A DNA stretch of 64,000 nt from Rhizobiaceae bacterium (GCA_017644105.1 JAEPMD010000016.1:34424-98423), one strand, 5' to 3'. Positions 36,942-46,873 are shown, numbered from the stretch's first letter. Notes: a model not told the origin generated them from the letters alone. Made by a program: numbers and translations.

Positions 36942-38396
36942 TTAGCGTGGAAGAACTGTTTCGCCCATCAATTCTAGATCGATGGCACGCGCTGCCTGAC
37001 GACCTTCACGGATCGCCCAAACAACCAATGACTGACCTCGGCGCACATCGCCTGCGACCCAAACGTTATCTACGCTGGATTTATAATCCTGGTCATTCGC
37101 AACGACCGCTTTTGAGCCTCGGCGGTCGGTTGTGATGGATAGAGCATTACCAAGTTCAGCCACAACGCTATCTTCGTAAGGACCGCGGAAACCAATAGCG
37201 ATAAAGGCGAGATCCGCTTTGATGATAAATTCAGTGCCAGCTATTGGCTTACGTTGTTCGTCAACTTTGCAACATTTAACGCCAGTTAGAACACCATCTT
37301 CACCAACAAATTCGAGCGTACCGATTTGGAACTCACGCTCAACGCCTTCAGCTTGTGAAGATGAGACGCGCATTTTGGTTGCCCAGAAAGGCCAGACTGC
37401 GAGTTTGTCTTCAACTTCTGGCGGCTGAGGGCGAATATCGAGCTGTGTAACCTTCACGGCGCCTTGGCGGAATGCTGTGCCAACACAGTCAGATGCTGTG
37501 TCGCCACCACCGACAACAACAACATGTTTGCCGCCAGCTGTGATTTCTTCAGCTTCCCAACCAACACTTTGGATGTCTTCGCCACCGACGCGTTTGTTTT
37601 GCTGTACAAGGTAAGGCATCGCATCATGCACACCGTCAAGCTCTGTGCCATCCAGGCCAGATTCGCGCGGTGTTTCAGAACCACCTGCATAGAGTACAGC
37701 GTCATATTCTGATTTTAACTCTTCCACCGTTTTATCAACGCCAATATTCACATTGTAGAAGAAGGAAACGCCTTCGCCTTCCATTTGCTCAACGCGGCGA
37801 TCGATATGGTGCTTTTCCATTTTAAAATCTGGAATACCGAAACGAAGAAGCCCACCGGCTTTTGATTCACGCTCGAAAACGTGGACATCATGGCCAACGC
37901 GACCTAATTGCTGTGCGGCTGCAAGACCTGCAGGGCCTGAACCGATGATTGCAACTTTCTTGCCAGTTTTATCTTTAGCTGGCTGAGATGCGTAATAGCC
38001 TTTTTCATAAGCTTTATCAGCAATCGCATTTTCGATTGTTTTAATTGTCACCGGAATATCTTCGAGATTCAATGTACAAGCTTCCTCGCAAGGCGCTGGA
38101 CAAATACGACCAGTGAAATCGGGGAAGTTGTTGGTGGAGTGCAGGTTCTTAATCGCCGAATCCCAGTCATTGTTATAGACAAGATCATTCCAGTCCGGGA
38201 TCTGATTGTTGATCGGACAACCCGTTTCATCATGGCAATAGGGAACACCGCAATCCATGCAACGTGCTGCTTGATCACGAAGAGATTCATCACTCATGGG
38301 AATGGTGAATTCTTTAAAGTGGCGAATTCGATCTGATGCTGGCTGATATTTCGCTGTGTGGCGATCTATTTCCAAAAATCCTGTAACTTTACCCAT
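36942..38396 (-). CDS. gltD: Glutamate synthase (NADPH) small subunit
   Basis: GltD passes electrons from NADPH to the large subunit GltB for making glutamate from glutamine and 2-oxoglutarate. The 484 residues include N-terminal [4Fe-4S] cysteines in RCMDCGVPYCHDETGCP and CPAPCEEAC, an FAD motif IIGSGPAGLAAAQQLG, and an NADPH motif VVVGGGDTASDCVG. The order on this strand is gltB, ybjQ-like, gltD with short gaps. The gltD frame itself is intact although gltB is not. Confidence 0.95.
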   Translation of the reverse strand: MGKVTGFLEIDRHTAKYQPASDRIRHFKEFTIPMSDESLRDQAARCMDCGVPYCHDETGCPINNQIPDWNDLVYNNDWDSAIKNLHSTNNFPDFTGRICPAPCEEACTLNLEDIPVTIKTIENAIADKAYEKGYYASQPAKDKTGKKVAIIGSGPAGLAAAQQLGRVGHDVHVFERESKAGGLLRFGIPDFKMEKHHIDRRVEQMEGEGVSFFYNVNIGVDKTVEELKSEYDAVLYAGGSETPRESGLDGTELDGVHDAMPYLVQQNKRVGGEDIQSVGWEAEEITAGGKHVVVVGGGDTASDCVGTAFRQGAVKVTQLDIRPQPPEVEDKLAVWPFWATKMRVSSSQAEGVEREFQIGTLEFVGEDGVLTGVKCCKVDEQRKPIAGTEFIIKADLAFIAIGFRGPYEDSVVAELGNALSITTDRRGSKAVVANDQDYKSSVDNVWVAGDVRRGQSLVVWAIREGRQAARAIDLELMGETVLPR

Positions 38397-38407
38397 AATA
38401 CAAATCC

Positions 38408-38734
38408 TTAATCCAATTGGACGGCGGTACCTGATGCAGATACCATCAGCATTGAGGAGTTGCCTCCAGCTGAAATATTTTCATAATCGATGTCGACACC
38501 GATAATTGCGTTTGCGCCAAGAGAAGCGGCCTCTGCGCGAAGCTCATCAAGTGCAATTTCACGAGCTTCACGAAGTGACTTTTCATAAGCGCCTGAGCGG
38601 CCACCCACAATGTCACGAATACCAGCAAGGAAATCCTTAAAGATATTCGTACCCAAAATAGCTTCACCGGTCACAATGCCGTGGTAACGCGTAATGGTCT
38701 TACCTTCGATGCTGTTTGTCGTTGATACGATCAT
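38408..38734 (-). CDS. YbjQ/UPF0145 family protein inside the glutamate synthase operon
   Basis: The 108-residue protein has the UPF0145 pattern: [14 protein letters not shown], a [21 protein letters not shown] helix and [12 protein letters not shown] with a final VSASGTAV. The family is sometimes called a heavy-metal-binding domain, but its job is not known. It begins four bases after gltB and ends eleven bases before gltD, so it is translated in the operon. This position between gltB and gltD is unusual. Confidence 0.88.
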   Translation of the reverse strand: MIVSTTNSIEGKTITRYHGIVTGEAILGTNIFKDFLAGIRDIVGGRSGAYEKSLREAREIALDELRAEAASLGANAIIGVDIDYENISAGGNSSMLMVSASGTAVQLD

Positions 38735-38738
38735 TTAA

Positions 38739-41700
38739 TTACTCCGCAGCTACTTTTGCATTTTCCATCTCTTGCAATGCGCGGCGATATTCAACTGGCA
38801 TGACTTTACGGAATTTCGGACGATAATCAGACCAATTGTCCAAGATATCCTGTCCGCGCGTTGAACCAGTATGATGAACGTGATTAGCAATCAGCTTATA
38901 CAGACGCTCTTCATCATTCTTAGTCATGTCAGATTTGACATCAACGCGGCCTTTATGCGCAAGGTCGCCACCGTGGTGGTGCAGTTTTTCCAAAATATCA
39001 TCTTCTTCTGGAACCGGCTCAAGTTCCACCATAGCCATGTTGCAGCGCTCTGCGAAGTCATTGGTTTCATCCAAGACATAAGCCACGCCACCAGACATGC
39101 CAGCGGCAAAGTTTCTGCCTGTTTTACCAATCACAACAACCAGACCACCGGTCATATATTCACAACCGTGATCGCCAACACCTTCAACAACGGCAATAGC
39201 ACCAGAGTTACGCACGGCAAAACGCTCGCCCGCAACACCGCGGAAATAACATTCACCGCCAATCGCACCATAAAGAACGGTGTTACCCACAATGATGGAT
39301 TCTTCAGCTACGATATTGGCGTCTTGAGGCGGTTTGATCACAATGCGACCGCCTGACAGACCTTTACCGACATAGTCATTTCCATCACCTGTAAGATTAA
39401 AGCTCACACCTTTGGTCAAGAATGCACCGAAGGACTGGCCGGCTGTACCTTCGAGATCAACGGAAATCGTGTCTGTTGGTAGGCCTTTATATCCATAGCG
39501 ACGGGCAACTTCACCAGAGAGCATCGCGCCTGTTGAACGGTCAACGTTTTTAATCTCAGTTGAGATCTTAACAGCTTCACCATTTTCAAGCGCTGGTTTG
39601 GCTTGTTCAATAAGCTTGCGATCCAAGATGTCTACAATTGGATGATCCTGACGCATTGTCCAATAGATGTCTTCTTTTGCCGCTTCAGGCTTGTAGAATA
39701 CATTGGTGAAGTCCAATCCTTCAGCTTTCCAACGCTCAACCAATTTTTCTTTTTCAAGAAGTTGAGATTGCCCGATCAAATCATCGAATTTTGTAAAGCC
39801 CATCTCTGCCATCAATGCGCGGATTTCTTCTGCAACAAAGAAGAAGTAATTGATTACATGCTCAGGAGTTCCTTTAAAGCGTTTGCGCAAGACAGGATCT
39901 TGTGTAGCAACACCAACCGGGCAAGTGTTTAGGTGACATTTACGCATCATGATACAGCCAGCTGCAATCAAGGGCGCGGTAGAGAAACCAAATTCATCAG
40001 CGCCTAGCAATGCACCAATAATCACGTCGCGACCGGTTTTAAGACCACCATCAACCTGCAAGGCAATACGCGAACGCAAGCCGTTGAGCACAAGTGTCTG
40101 ATGTGTTTCAGCCAGACCAAGTTCCCATGAAGAACCAGCGTGTTTTAAAGATGTCAAAGGAGATGCGCCAGTACCACCATCAAATCCTGAGATTGTGATG
40201 TGATCAGCACGTGCTTTGGCAACACCTGCTGCAACAGTTCCTACACCCACTTCAGACACAAGCTTCACGGAGATATCTGAAACTGGGTTCACGTTTTTCA
40301 AATCGTAGATAAGTTGCGCCAAATCTTCGATTGAATAAATGTCATGGTGCGGTGGTGGTGAAATAAGACCAACACCTGGTGTTGAATGGCGGGTTTTCGC
40401 AATAGTTGCATCCACTTTGTGGCCTGGCAATTGTCCGCCTTCGCCAGGTTTTGCACCTTGCGCAACTTTAATCTGGATCATGTCAGAATTGACAAGATAT
40501 TCAGTTGTTACACCAAAACGACCTGAAGCAACCTGTTTGATCACTGAACGCTCAGGGTTCGCTGTGCCATCTGGAAGCGGATTAAAGCGATCAGGTTCTT
40601 CACCACCTTCGCCTGTGTTTGACTTGCCGCCAATTTCGTTCATGGCAATTGCGAGCGTAGTATGTGCTTCACGACTGATTGAACCAAATGACATTGCGCC
40701 TGTTGAGAAGCGTTTTACAATTTCGCTTGCAGATTCAACATCGTCAATTGAAACGGCTTTGCGGCCATCTTCTTCTGCATTTTTGATCTTGAACAGACCA
40801 CGGATAGTGTTCAAGCGCAGCGAGGATTCGTTGACCATTTTGGCAAATTCATTGTAGCGATCTTGCGCATTGCCGCGCACGGCATGTTGAAGCGCAACAA
40901 CAGCACCTGGTGACCAAGCGTGATCTTCACCACGGGTTCTGTAGCCATATTCGCCGCCCACTTCGAGGAAGTTTCTCAAAACAGGGTCTTTGCTAAATGC
41001 AGCTGTGTGACGTTCAGCCGTTTCAGCTGCCACTTCTTTCAGGCCTACACCTTCAATTTTTGTCGCTGTGCCTGTGAAGTATTTATCCACAAACTCAGTT
41101 GAAAGGCCAACAGCGTCAAAGATCTGAGCTCCGCAATAAGACTGGTATGTTGAAATGCCCATTTTGGACATAACTTTCAAAATGCCTTTGCCGATTGCTT
41201 TGATATAACGTGTCACAACTTCATGACGATCAACTTCCGGTGGGAAAGCATTGTTCTCATGCATGTCAATCAGCGTATCAAAGGCCAGATATGGGTTGAT
41301 CGCTTCCGCGCCAAATCCTGCCAAACAACAGAAGTGATGCACTTCGCGTGGTTCACCTGATTCAACCACAAGACCTACAGATGTCCGTAAGCCCTTGCGG
41401 ATAAGGTGGTGGTGAACAGCAGCCGTTGCCAATAGCGCAGGAATTGCCAAACGATCTGGGCCAATGCGGCGATCTGACAAGATGATGATGTTATAATTAC
41501 CACGCACGGCTTCTTCAGCACGCTCGCAAAGATTTGTTAGCGCGGCATCCATGCCTTCAGGGCCTTTTGAACTATCATAGCTCATGCCAAGTGTTTTGGT
41601 GTCAAAACGATCATCCATTTGGCTGATAGAGCGGATTTTTTCCAAGTCGCCATTTGTCAAAATCGGTTGACGCACTTCAAGACGTTTGAGTTTCGATGCG

Positions 41701-42515
41701 CCTTCGTGATCAAGAAGGTTTGGGCGTGGGCCAATAAAGGACACCAAGCTCATCACCAATTCTTCGCGAATTGGATCAATTGGCGGGTTGGTGACCTGCG
41801 CGAAGTTCTGCTTGAAATAGGTATAAAGCAGCTTCGATTTTGCAGACATTGCCGAGATCGGCGTATCTGTGCCCATGGAGCCGATGGCTTCTTGACCTGT
41901 CGTCGCCATTGGTGACATCAAAATTTTGGTGTCTTCCTGGCTATATCCGAAGGCCTGCTGACGATCGAGCAAAGATACATCATGGCGTACGGCGCGAGGT
42001 TCAACAGGATCTAAGTCTTCCAAGATAAGCTGTGTGTTATCCAACCATTCCCGATATGGGTGGCTGTCTGCCAATTGAGATTTAATCTCATTGTCAGAGA
42101 TGATGCGGCCTTCTTCCATATCAATAAGAAGCATTTTACCCGGCTGCAAACGCCATTTCTGAACGATGCTTTTCTCTTCAACTGGCAATACGCCTGCTTC
42201 AGATGCCATAATGATGCGATCATCATTGGTGACGATGTAACGCGCAGGACGCAGACCGTTACGATCTAGTGTCGCCCCGATTTGGCGACCATCTGTAAAG
42301 GCAACAGCTGCTGGGCCATCCCATGGCTCCATCAATGCCGCATGGTAGTTATAAAAAGCTTTGCGATCTTCAGACATAAGCTTGTTGCCAGCCCATGCTT
42401 CTGGGATCAGCATCATAACAGCATGCGCCATTGAATATCCACCTTGGATCAAGAATTCCAAAGCATTGTCAAAACAAGCTGTATCTGATTGGCCTTCGTA
42501 GGAAATTGGCCACAT
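38739..42515 (-). CDS. gltB: Glutamate synthase large subunit, C-terminal part after a frameshift
   Basis: This 1258-residue frame carries most of GltB: the rest of the glutaminase domain, the central domain, the FMN-binding synthase domain ([29 protein letters not shown], and the 3Fe-4S cysteines in [15 protein letters not shown]) and the C-terminal beta-helix domain (ILVG-type repeats such as [12 protein letters not shown]). It has no proper N-terminus. The missing part is the next frame (42449-43432), shifted by one base. The normal protein is about 1570 residues, and the two parts together account for that length. The first Met ([11 protein letters not shown]) lies inside the domain, so it is not a true start. 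Confidence 0.9.
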   Translation of the reverse strand: MWPISYEGQSDTACFDNALEFLIQGGYSMAHAVMMLIPEAWAGNKLMSEDRKAFYNYHAALMEPWDGPAAVAFTDGRQIGATLDRNGLRPARYIVTNDDRIIMASEAGVLPVEEKSIVQKWRLQPGKMLLIDMEEGRIISDNEIKSQLADSHPYREWLDNTQLILEDLDPVEPRAVRHDVSLLDRQQAFGYSQEDTKILMSPMATTGQEAIGSMGTDTPISAMSAKSKLLYTYFKQNFAQVTNPPIDPIREELVMSLVSFIGPRPNLLDHEGASKLKRLEVRQPILTNGDLEKIRSISQMDDRFDTKTLGMSYDSSKGPEGMDAALTNLCERAEEAVRGNYNIIILSDRRIGPDRLAIPALLATAAVHHHLIRKGLRTSVGLVVESGEPREVHHFCCLAGFGAEAINPYLAFDTLIDMHENNAFPPEVDRHEVVTRYIKAIGKGILKVMSKMGISTYQSYCGAQIFDAVGLSTEFVDKYFTGTATKIEGVGLKEVAAETAERHTAAFSKDPVLRNFLEVGGEYGYRTRGEDHAWSPGAVVALQHAVRGNAQDRYNEFAKMVNESSLRLNTIRGLFKIKNAEEDGRKAVSIDDVESASEIVKRFSTGAMSFGSISREAHTTLAIAMNEIGGKSNTGEGGEEPDRFNPLPDGTANPERSVIKQVASGRFGVTTEYLVNSDMIQIKVAQGAKPGEGGQLPGHKVDATIAKTRHSTPGVGLISPPPHHDIYSIEDLAQLIYDLKNVNPVSDISVKLVSEVGVGTVAAGVAKARADHITISGFDGGTGASPLTSLKHAGSSWELGLAETHQTLVLNGLRSRIALQVDGGLKTGRDVIIGALLGADEFGFSTAPLIAAGCIMMRKCHLNTCPVGVATQDPVLRKRFKGTPEHVINYFFFVAEEIRALMAEMGFTKFDDLIGQSQLLEKEKLVERWKAEGLDFTNVFYKPEAAKEDIYWTMRQDHPIVDILDRKLIEQAKPALENGEAVKISTEIKNVDRSTGAMLSGEVARRYGYKGLPTDTISVDLEGTAGQSFGAFLTKGVSFNLTGDGNDYVGKGLSGGRIVIKPPQDANIVAEESIIVGNTVLYGAIGGECYFRGVAGERFAVRNSGAIAVVEGVGDHGCEYMTGGLVVVIGKTGRNFAAGMSGGVAYVLDETNDFAERCNMAMVELEPVPEEDDILEKLHHHGGDLAHKGRVDVKSDMTKNDEERLYKLIANHVHHTGSTRGQDILDNWSDYRPKFRKVMPVEYRRALQEMENAKVAAE

Positions 42516-43432
42516 TTTCTCAATGTAATAGATGCCTGACGTGCTGCCATCCAGTTTACATTGCCGCGCAATGTGTTGATCTCACCATTATGCGCAACCA
42601 TGCGGTAAGGGTGAGACAAACGCCAGGATGGGAATGTGTTGGTTGAAAAACGCTGGTGAACGAGCGCGACAGCGGATTCAAAGTGAGGGTCAGCCAAGTC
42701 TTTGTAATAGGCGCCAACTTGGTAAGCCAAGAACATGCCTTTATAAACAATAGTTCTGGCTGAGAATGAAACTGGATAAAAAGTTTCACTGTCAAATTTA
42801 TGCGTATCCAACAAGCGGTTAGAAATCACTTTGCGAAGTGTATAGATCGCGCGCTCATATTCATCATCATCCGTCATGTTTTCATCACGACCAACAAAGA
42901 TCTGGTGGTGGATCGGCTCGGTGGCCGCAATTTCAGGATCTTTAGATAAAGATGAATTATCAACAGGCACATCGCGAATTGTAATGAGCTCGAAGCCTTC
43001 TTCGATGATGGTATCTGTAATCACATTGAGGATGTTTTGGCGAATGTCATCATCTTGTGTGAGAAAGAAATAGCCAACGCCGTAATTACCGGCTTCTGGC
43101 AATTCCACGCCATCTTTAGCCAATTCTTCTTTAAAGAATGTATGCGGAATTTGCATAAGCATACCCGCGCCATCGCCCATAAGGGGGTCTGCACCCACGG
43201 CACCGCGGTGTGTCAGGTTCTCAAGCATGAACAAGCCGTCTTGCACGATCTGATGGGATTTCTCACCTTTCATATGCGCGACGAAGCCAACACCGCAGGC
43301 GTCATGCTCATTGCGTGGATCATACATGCCCTGTTTATGAGGCAAGCCAAAAGTGTGAACAGGTTTTCGCGTATCAGCTTGATTAGCTGTTACGTTTTGC
43401 TGTTTTGGCGCGGATGGCGAATGTTTCGTCAT
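42449..43432 (-). CDS. gltB: Glutamate synthase large subunit, N-terminal part before a frameshift
   Basis: The 327-residue frame begins with a leader and then the catalytic N-terminal cysteine region [15 protein letters not shown], which releases ammonia from glutamine. It reads well to NWMAARQAS and then runs into unrelated residues to the stop at 42449. The continuing reading, [12 protein letters not shown], is in another frame. The break lies at about 42510-42550. Compared with other GltB proteins as I remember them, about seven residues are also missing here, so a deletion of about 22 bases is likely, or a sequencing error. Confidence 0.88.
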   Translation of the reverse strand: MTKHSPSAPKQQNVTANQADTRKPVHTFGLPHKQGMYDPRNEHDACGVGFVAHMKGEKSHQIVQDGLFMLENLTHRGAVGADPLMGDGAGMLMQIPHTFFKEELAKDGVELPEAGNYGVGYFFLTQDDDIRQNILNVITDTIIEEGFELITIRDVPVDNSSLSKDPEIAATEPIHHQIFVGRDENMTDDDEYERAIYTLRKVISNRLLDTHKFDSETFYPVSFSARTIVYKGMFLAYQVGAYYKDLADPHFESAVALVHQRFSTNTFPSWRLSHPYRMVAHNGEINTLRGNVNWMAARQASITLRKCGQFPTKANQIQLVLTMLWNS

Positions 43433-43650
43433 CGTCTCGTCTCCTTCTGGCCCTTCGGGCGTTTAACCTGCTCCGGCTTCTTTAAAGCGCGAAGATTACT
43501 CCGATCAAGTTTGTTTCATCCCAAAATCCAAGTTTTATGACACGCATGAAAATACGTGGGCATTGCTTTAAGATTTTGTGATGCACCAATTTTTCAGCTT
43601 CCGCGTTCTCTCAAGACTTGCGGTAATCTGCGCTGGCATTGATCACGTGT

Positions 43651-43674
43651 TACGTAAATTTGTAAGCTTACGTA
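43651..43674. repeat. Inverted repeat TACGTAA-N10-TTACGTA
   Basis: TACGTAA (43651-43657) and TTACGTA (43668-43674) are exact inverse copies ten bases apart. The centre-to-centre distance is 17 bases, suiting a dimeric regulator. The regulator is not identified. Confidence 0.55.
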
Positions 43675-43677
43675 GAG

Positions 43678-43700
43678 ATAGGACAGTAAGTCTGTCCTAT
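43678..43700. repeat. Perfect 9-base inverted repeat, possible operator
   Basis: ATAGGACAG (43678-43686) and CTGTCCTAT (43692-43700) flank a five-base spacer. No T tract follows, so an operator is more likely than a terminator. It lies only three bases from the other inverted repeat. Confidence 0.55.
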
Positions 43701-44067
43701 TCTTGTGGTTCTATGCCAGAACATATGACGTTTCGCAAGGTCAGGCCGACATTTTTATTGGGGCGCTGCGGCAAAATTCCCAGAAATTAACAGTATCTGA
43801 GCGTTTATTGCTGCTGAATTATTGTTGCTGCTCATTATATAATGTCAGCCAAAGCATGTCCATTATTTGTGCATATGTGTTCTTGTGGTAAGATATGGGT
43901 AAGCTTGGTGAAGTTTATTGAGTTCTCCGGCGATAAACTAATTCTCGCGAAATGCTCACATTCAGTTGATCAAATCTAACGCGTCGTTGATTTCCAATTG
44001 ATCTGTGATTTCGTTAGTAATGTTTTTGTCGGGTCACTAACGACCCAAAACGATGAATGGTCATCCT

Positions 44068-44073
44068 AAGGAG
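44068..44073 (+). promoter_or_regulatory. Strong ribosome binding site for bufA
   Basis: AAGGAG lies seven bases before the ATG at 44081. It is a full match to the Shine-Dalgarno core, in line with high output of the precursor peptide. Confidence 0.8.
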
Positions 44074-44080
44074 AATTTAA

Positions 44081-44383
44081 ATGTCTAAGAAAATTGTTGG
44101 TGCATCTGCACTTGCTGGCGCAGTAGCTATGGCTCTTTCAGGTGCAACTTTGGTTGCTTCTACAACTGGCGCATCTGCAGCTAAAGAAAAATGCTACGGC
44201 GTTTCTCTAGCTGGTAAAAACGATTGTGCTGCTGGCCCAGGTACTTCATGTGCAGGTACTTCTACAGTTGACTACCAAGGCAATGCTTGGAAATCAGTTG
44301 AAGCAGGTACATGTGTATCAATGGCACTACCTGGCGATCGTAAAGGTTCACTTGAGCCTCTAACACGTGACCTACCAGCTTAA
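44081..44383 (+). CDS. bufA: Bufferin-type RiPP precursor, DUF2282 family
   Basis: The 100-residue precursor has a signal peptide (residues 1-33) and a mature core with four cysteines at about positions 38, 49, 57 and 78. The motifs are [25 protein letters not shown] and EAGTC. These match DUF2282 precursors, called bufferins (in Caulobacter, the gig/buf operons). From published work on the family, an MNIO enzyme changes cysteines to thiooxazole groups and the exported product buffers copper. The modifying genes follow directly. A strong ribosome binding site precedes the start. The modified residues cannot be read from sequence. Confidence 0.9.
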   Translation: MSKKIVGASALAGAVAMALSGATLVASTTGASAAKEKCYGVSLAGKNDCAAGPGTSCAGTSTVDYQGNAWKSVEAGTCVSMALPGDRKGSLEPLTRDLPA

Positions 44384-44420
44384 TTATTAGGCTCATTGTT
44401 TGTCAGATAGGAGTGATGAG

Positions 44421-45347
44421 ATGTTGAATGCCACCCCCCGGCCTATCCCAGCTGATCATGAATATCTGGCAGAGTGTTCGGTTCCTGCAAGAGCGGGAGC
44501 CGGACTCAATGGTCAGCATGTCGACGACATCTTGTCAGACGATTACAAGATGGGTTTTTTTGAGGTCCATGCTGAAAACTATATGGGCGAGGGCGGATTA
44601 CCGCACCAAGCGCTCACACAAATTCGAAATAATTTTCCCATAACGGTACATGGCGTTGGCCTTTCCATCGGATCAGAGCGTGGTCTTGATGAAGACCATA
44701 TCGAGCGTTTGGCAAAGGTTGTTGATCGCTATCAGCCGGGCATTGTGTCCGAGCATTTAGCCTGGTCCACCCATGATAATCATTATTATAATGATTTATT
44801 GCCGGTACCCTATGATCAAGCAACTTTGGACCGAGTGGTCAGTCACATCGGTCAGGTTCAAGATAGGCTGAAACGCCCGATATTGCTTGAAAATCCATCT
44901 ACTTATGTTGCATTTGAGCAATCGACTATGAGCGAGACAGATTTCATCACCGAAATCGCCCGTCGCGCTGGATGTGGTCTTCTGCTCGATATCAACAATG
45001 TGTTCGTGTCAGCCACAAACCACAAATATAGCCCTGAGAAATATCTCTCTGAATTTCCTCTTGGCCATGTTGGTGAAATTCATCTGGCAGGACATGCGGA
45101 AGACAAAGATGACGATGGCGAGACATTGCTCATTGATGCACATGATCGCCCGGTTGCTGATGAAGTTTGGAAGCTCTATCAGGATGTCGTCACCCAAATG
45201 GGCCCGATTCCAACTTTGATTGAGTGGGATAATGATGTGCCCGAATGGCATATCTTGCGCCGCGAAGTAAAAATTGCCGAAGCTATTTTGGACGTGGTTC
45301 CGGAGCATCCCTTATTAGGAGAACGTCATGCCAGCGCGGCTGAGTGA
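44421..45347 (+). CDS. bufB: DUF692 multinuclear non-haem iron oxidase (MNIO)
   Basis: MNIO enzymes use two or three iron ions and oxygen to modify cysteines of the precursor. The TIM-barrel metal residues are seen in FEVHAENYMG, ITVHGVGLS, VSEHLAWS, LLENPSTYV, LLDINNVFVSA, EIHLAGHAE, DAHDRPV and LIEWDNDVP. I chose ATG at 44421 since AGGAG lies seven bases upstream; a TTG at 44400 would add seven residues. The gene overlaps the next by 20 bases. Confidence 0.92.
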   Translation: MLNATPRPIPADHEYLAECSVPARAGAGLNGQHVDDILSDDYKMGFFEVHAENYMGEGGLPHQALTQIRNNFPITVHGVGLSIGSERGLDEDHIERLAKVVDRYQPGIVSEHLAWSTHDNHYYNDLLPVPYDQATLDRVVSHIGQVQDRLKRPILLENPSTYVAFEQSTMSETDFITEIARRAGCGLLLDINNVFVSATNHKYSPEKYLSEFPLGHVGEIHLAGHAEDKDDDGETLLIDAHDRPVADEVWKLYQDVVTQMGPIPTLIEWDNDVPEWHILRREVKIAEAILDVVPEHPLLGERHASAAE

Positions 45348-46146
45348 ATTGTCTGACGAGTACAATGTCACTCAAGATACGTTTTCGTCCCTTTTATTAG
45401 ATCCCGAGCTTCCATGCCCTAAGGGCTTGGTCAGTCCATCGGGCAAAGTGGATGTTAAAAGATTTTCAGTTTATCGAAACAATGTGGTTGTCGGCTTAAC
45501 CGGCGCAATTGCGGATATTTTTCCTGCCATACAACGTTTGCTTGGTGAAGAAGCCTTTATGTCATTGGCGCGTCTTTTTGTTGCCGATAATCCTCCTACT
45601 TCGCCATTGATGTTTCAATATGGCTCAGGTTTTGCAGCGTTCTTGGAAGCTTTTGAACCGCTTAAAGACTATCCGTATTTGGGCGATGTTGCGCGCATTG
45701 AACGTCTGTGGCTTGATTGTTTTCATGCAGCAGATGCTGAACCTATAGCGCCGGATGCATTGTCCGCGTTTCCACCTGAAAGCTTGGGTGATCTCGTGTT
45801 TGAACCGCATCCCGCGGCGTGTTTGTTTTCCAGCCAATATGCTGCTGTTTCTATCTTTTCAGCAAACCGGCAAGGTGCTTCTATGGAAGGTATTAATCCT
45901 GCAGCGCCGGAGGATTGCCTGATTTCACGACCAGATGCGCAGGTTGATGTGCGTCATATTCCGCAAGCTGCAACAGTGTTTTTCCAAACCTTGTTTGATG
46001 GTCAAACACTTGGTGAGGCTGCAAATGCAGCGAGCAGCCAAGATCCTGAATTTGATATCTCCATGGCGATTTCAACCATGTTGGAAGCAGGCGTATTTAC
46101 GAGCTGTAAATTAATCAACGAAGAGCCAGGTTCAACTGGTCAATAA
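45328..46146 (+). CDS. bufC: DUF2063 MNIO partner protein
   Basis: The 272-residue protein is the usual partner of DUF692 enzymes and probably binds the precursor leader. The N-terminal DUF2063 domain is recognised by FSVYRNNVVVGLTGAIADIFPAIQRLLGEEAF split around residues 45-80, and the IERLWLDCFHAADA segment. AGGAGAA precedes the ATG, which lies inside bufB, so translation is coupled. There is no signal peptide. Confidence 0.9.
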   Translation: MPARLSELSDEYNVTQDTFSSLLLDPELPCPKGLVSPSGKVDVKRFSVYRNNVVVGLTGAIADIFPAIQRLLGEEAFMSLARLFVADNPPTSPLMFQYGSGFAAFLEAFEPLKDYPYLGDVARIERLWLDCFHAADAEPIAPDALSAFPPESLGDLVFEPHPAACLFSSQYAAVSIFSANRQGASMEGINPAAPEDCLISRPDAQVDVRHIPQAATVFFQTLFDGQTLGEAANAASSQDPEFDISMAISTMLEAGVFTSCKLINEEPGSTGQ

Positions 46147-46171
46147 TACTTAAAGAAAAAAGGGCGACAAA

Positions 46172-46750
46172 ATGAATGGTTTAATCAATCTAATACGCAA
46201 TCTACATGATGGCGTTTTCAACTTTATAACACGTATCACTGAGGGTTGGTTTCTCGGGCTTTTCGCCCGCTTTACATTCGTTGCCGTTTTATACGGATAT
46301 TATTTCAATTCAGCGCTGACAAAAGTCAATATTGATGAAGGTGGCATCTTGGGTTTCTTCCAGATCACCGATGGCGCTTATTTCCAGATCGTTATGCCGG
46401 CAGTTGAAGCGGCTGGTTTTGATCCATCAGCTGTTGCGTTCTTCCCACATGGCTTGATCGTGTTTTTAGGCACTTATGCAGAATTTATCTTACCTGCACT
46501 CATTGTAATCGGTTTGTTCTCACGCGTTGCTGCGGCCGGGATGATCGGTTTTATTATCGTGCAGTCGCTCACAGATGTATTTGTTCATAACATTGGTGCG
46601 GAAAGCACGGGCGCACTGTTTGACCGTTTCCCAGATTCATTGATCCTTGATCAGCGTTTGCTTTGGATCTTTGTGCTTGTGGTGATTGTGCTTAAAGGCG
46701 CGGGCAAAGTCTCCGTTGATCACGTGCTTTCCAAACGCGCATCAGCATAA
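46172..46750 (+). CDS. DoxX-family membrane protein of the bufferin cluster
   Basis: The 192-residue protein has four predicted membrane helices. Hydrophobic stretches include LFARFTFVAVLYGYYF, GLIVFLGTYAEFILPALIVIGLF and AAGMIGFIIVQSL. DoxX proteins often close bufferin-type operons; a role in redox or metal handling at the membrane is likely but unproven. It starts 25 bases after bufC and ends in a shared terminator. Confidence 0.88.
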   Translation: MNGLINLIRNLHDGVFNFITRITEGWFLGLFARFTFVAVLYGYYFNSALTKVNIDEGGILGFFQITDGAYFQIVMPAVEAAGFDPSAVAFFPHGLIVFLGTYAEFILPALIVIGLFSRVAAAGMIGFIIVQSLTDVFVHNIGAESTGALFDRFPDSLILDQRLLWIFVLVVIVLKGAGKVSVDHVLSKRASA

Positions 46751-46765
46751 GAATATTATCTCATG

Positions 46766-46866
46766 AGAAATAAAAAATGGCGTCCGATTGGGCGCCATTT
46801 TCCGTTTTGAACTTCGACCTCATGAGGGAGGAGGGGGAGGAGGTCGGCCGAAGCTCAAATGATGAT
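46766..46866 (-). ncRNA. Candidate cuckoo-type small RNA in the hsp20 3' region
   Basis: On the minus strand, downstream of the hsp20 stop, two tandem CCTCCTCCC motifs occur (plus strand 46826-46834 and 46835-46843). Most of this lies in an 18-base loop closed by CGACCTC/GAGGTCG (46840-46846 and 46815-46821), extended by six further pairs beyond a bulge. A nine-pair intrinsic terminator follows. This matches the design of the CcsR/cuckoo RNAs that carry CCUCCUCCC loops. Processing from the hsp20 mRNA is likely; no separate promoter was seen. The ends are estimates. Confidence 0.55.
46774..46801. terminator. Intrinsic terminator between doxX and hsp20
   Basis: AAAATGGCG (46774-46782) pairs with CGCCATTTT (46793-46801). 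On the minus strand a T-rich stretch follows (TTTATTTC), so it ends hsp20 or its 3' RNA. On the plus strand TCCGTTTT follows, so it can also end the buf operon. Confidence 0.85.
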
Positions 46867-46873
46867 GAAGAAT

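Larger units (their letters stand above)
43433..44080. other. Intergenic region between gltB and the bufferin cluster
   Basis: This 648-base divergent region contains no gene that I can support; three short frames lack ribosome binding sites. It holds two inverted repeats (43651-43674 and 43678-43700), a short GGGTC/GACCC repeat (44031-44046) close to the bufA start, and a GCCCTTCGGGC hairpin in the gltB leader. The promoters for gltB and bufA must lie here. Confidence 0.55.

Noticed and set aside
42449..42580. Programmed ribosomal frameshift in gltB
   Set aside because: No slippery heptamer or strong downstream structure was found in the overlap, other GltB genes are not known to use one, and residues appear to be missing at the same place.
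43578..43891. Short frames in the gltB-bufA intergenic region
   Set aside because: They lack ribosome binding sites and recognisable residues, and they run across the inverted repeats.
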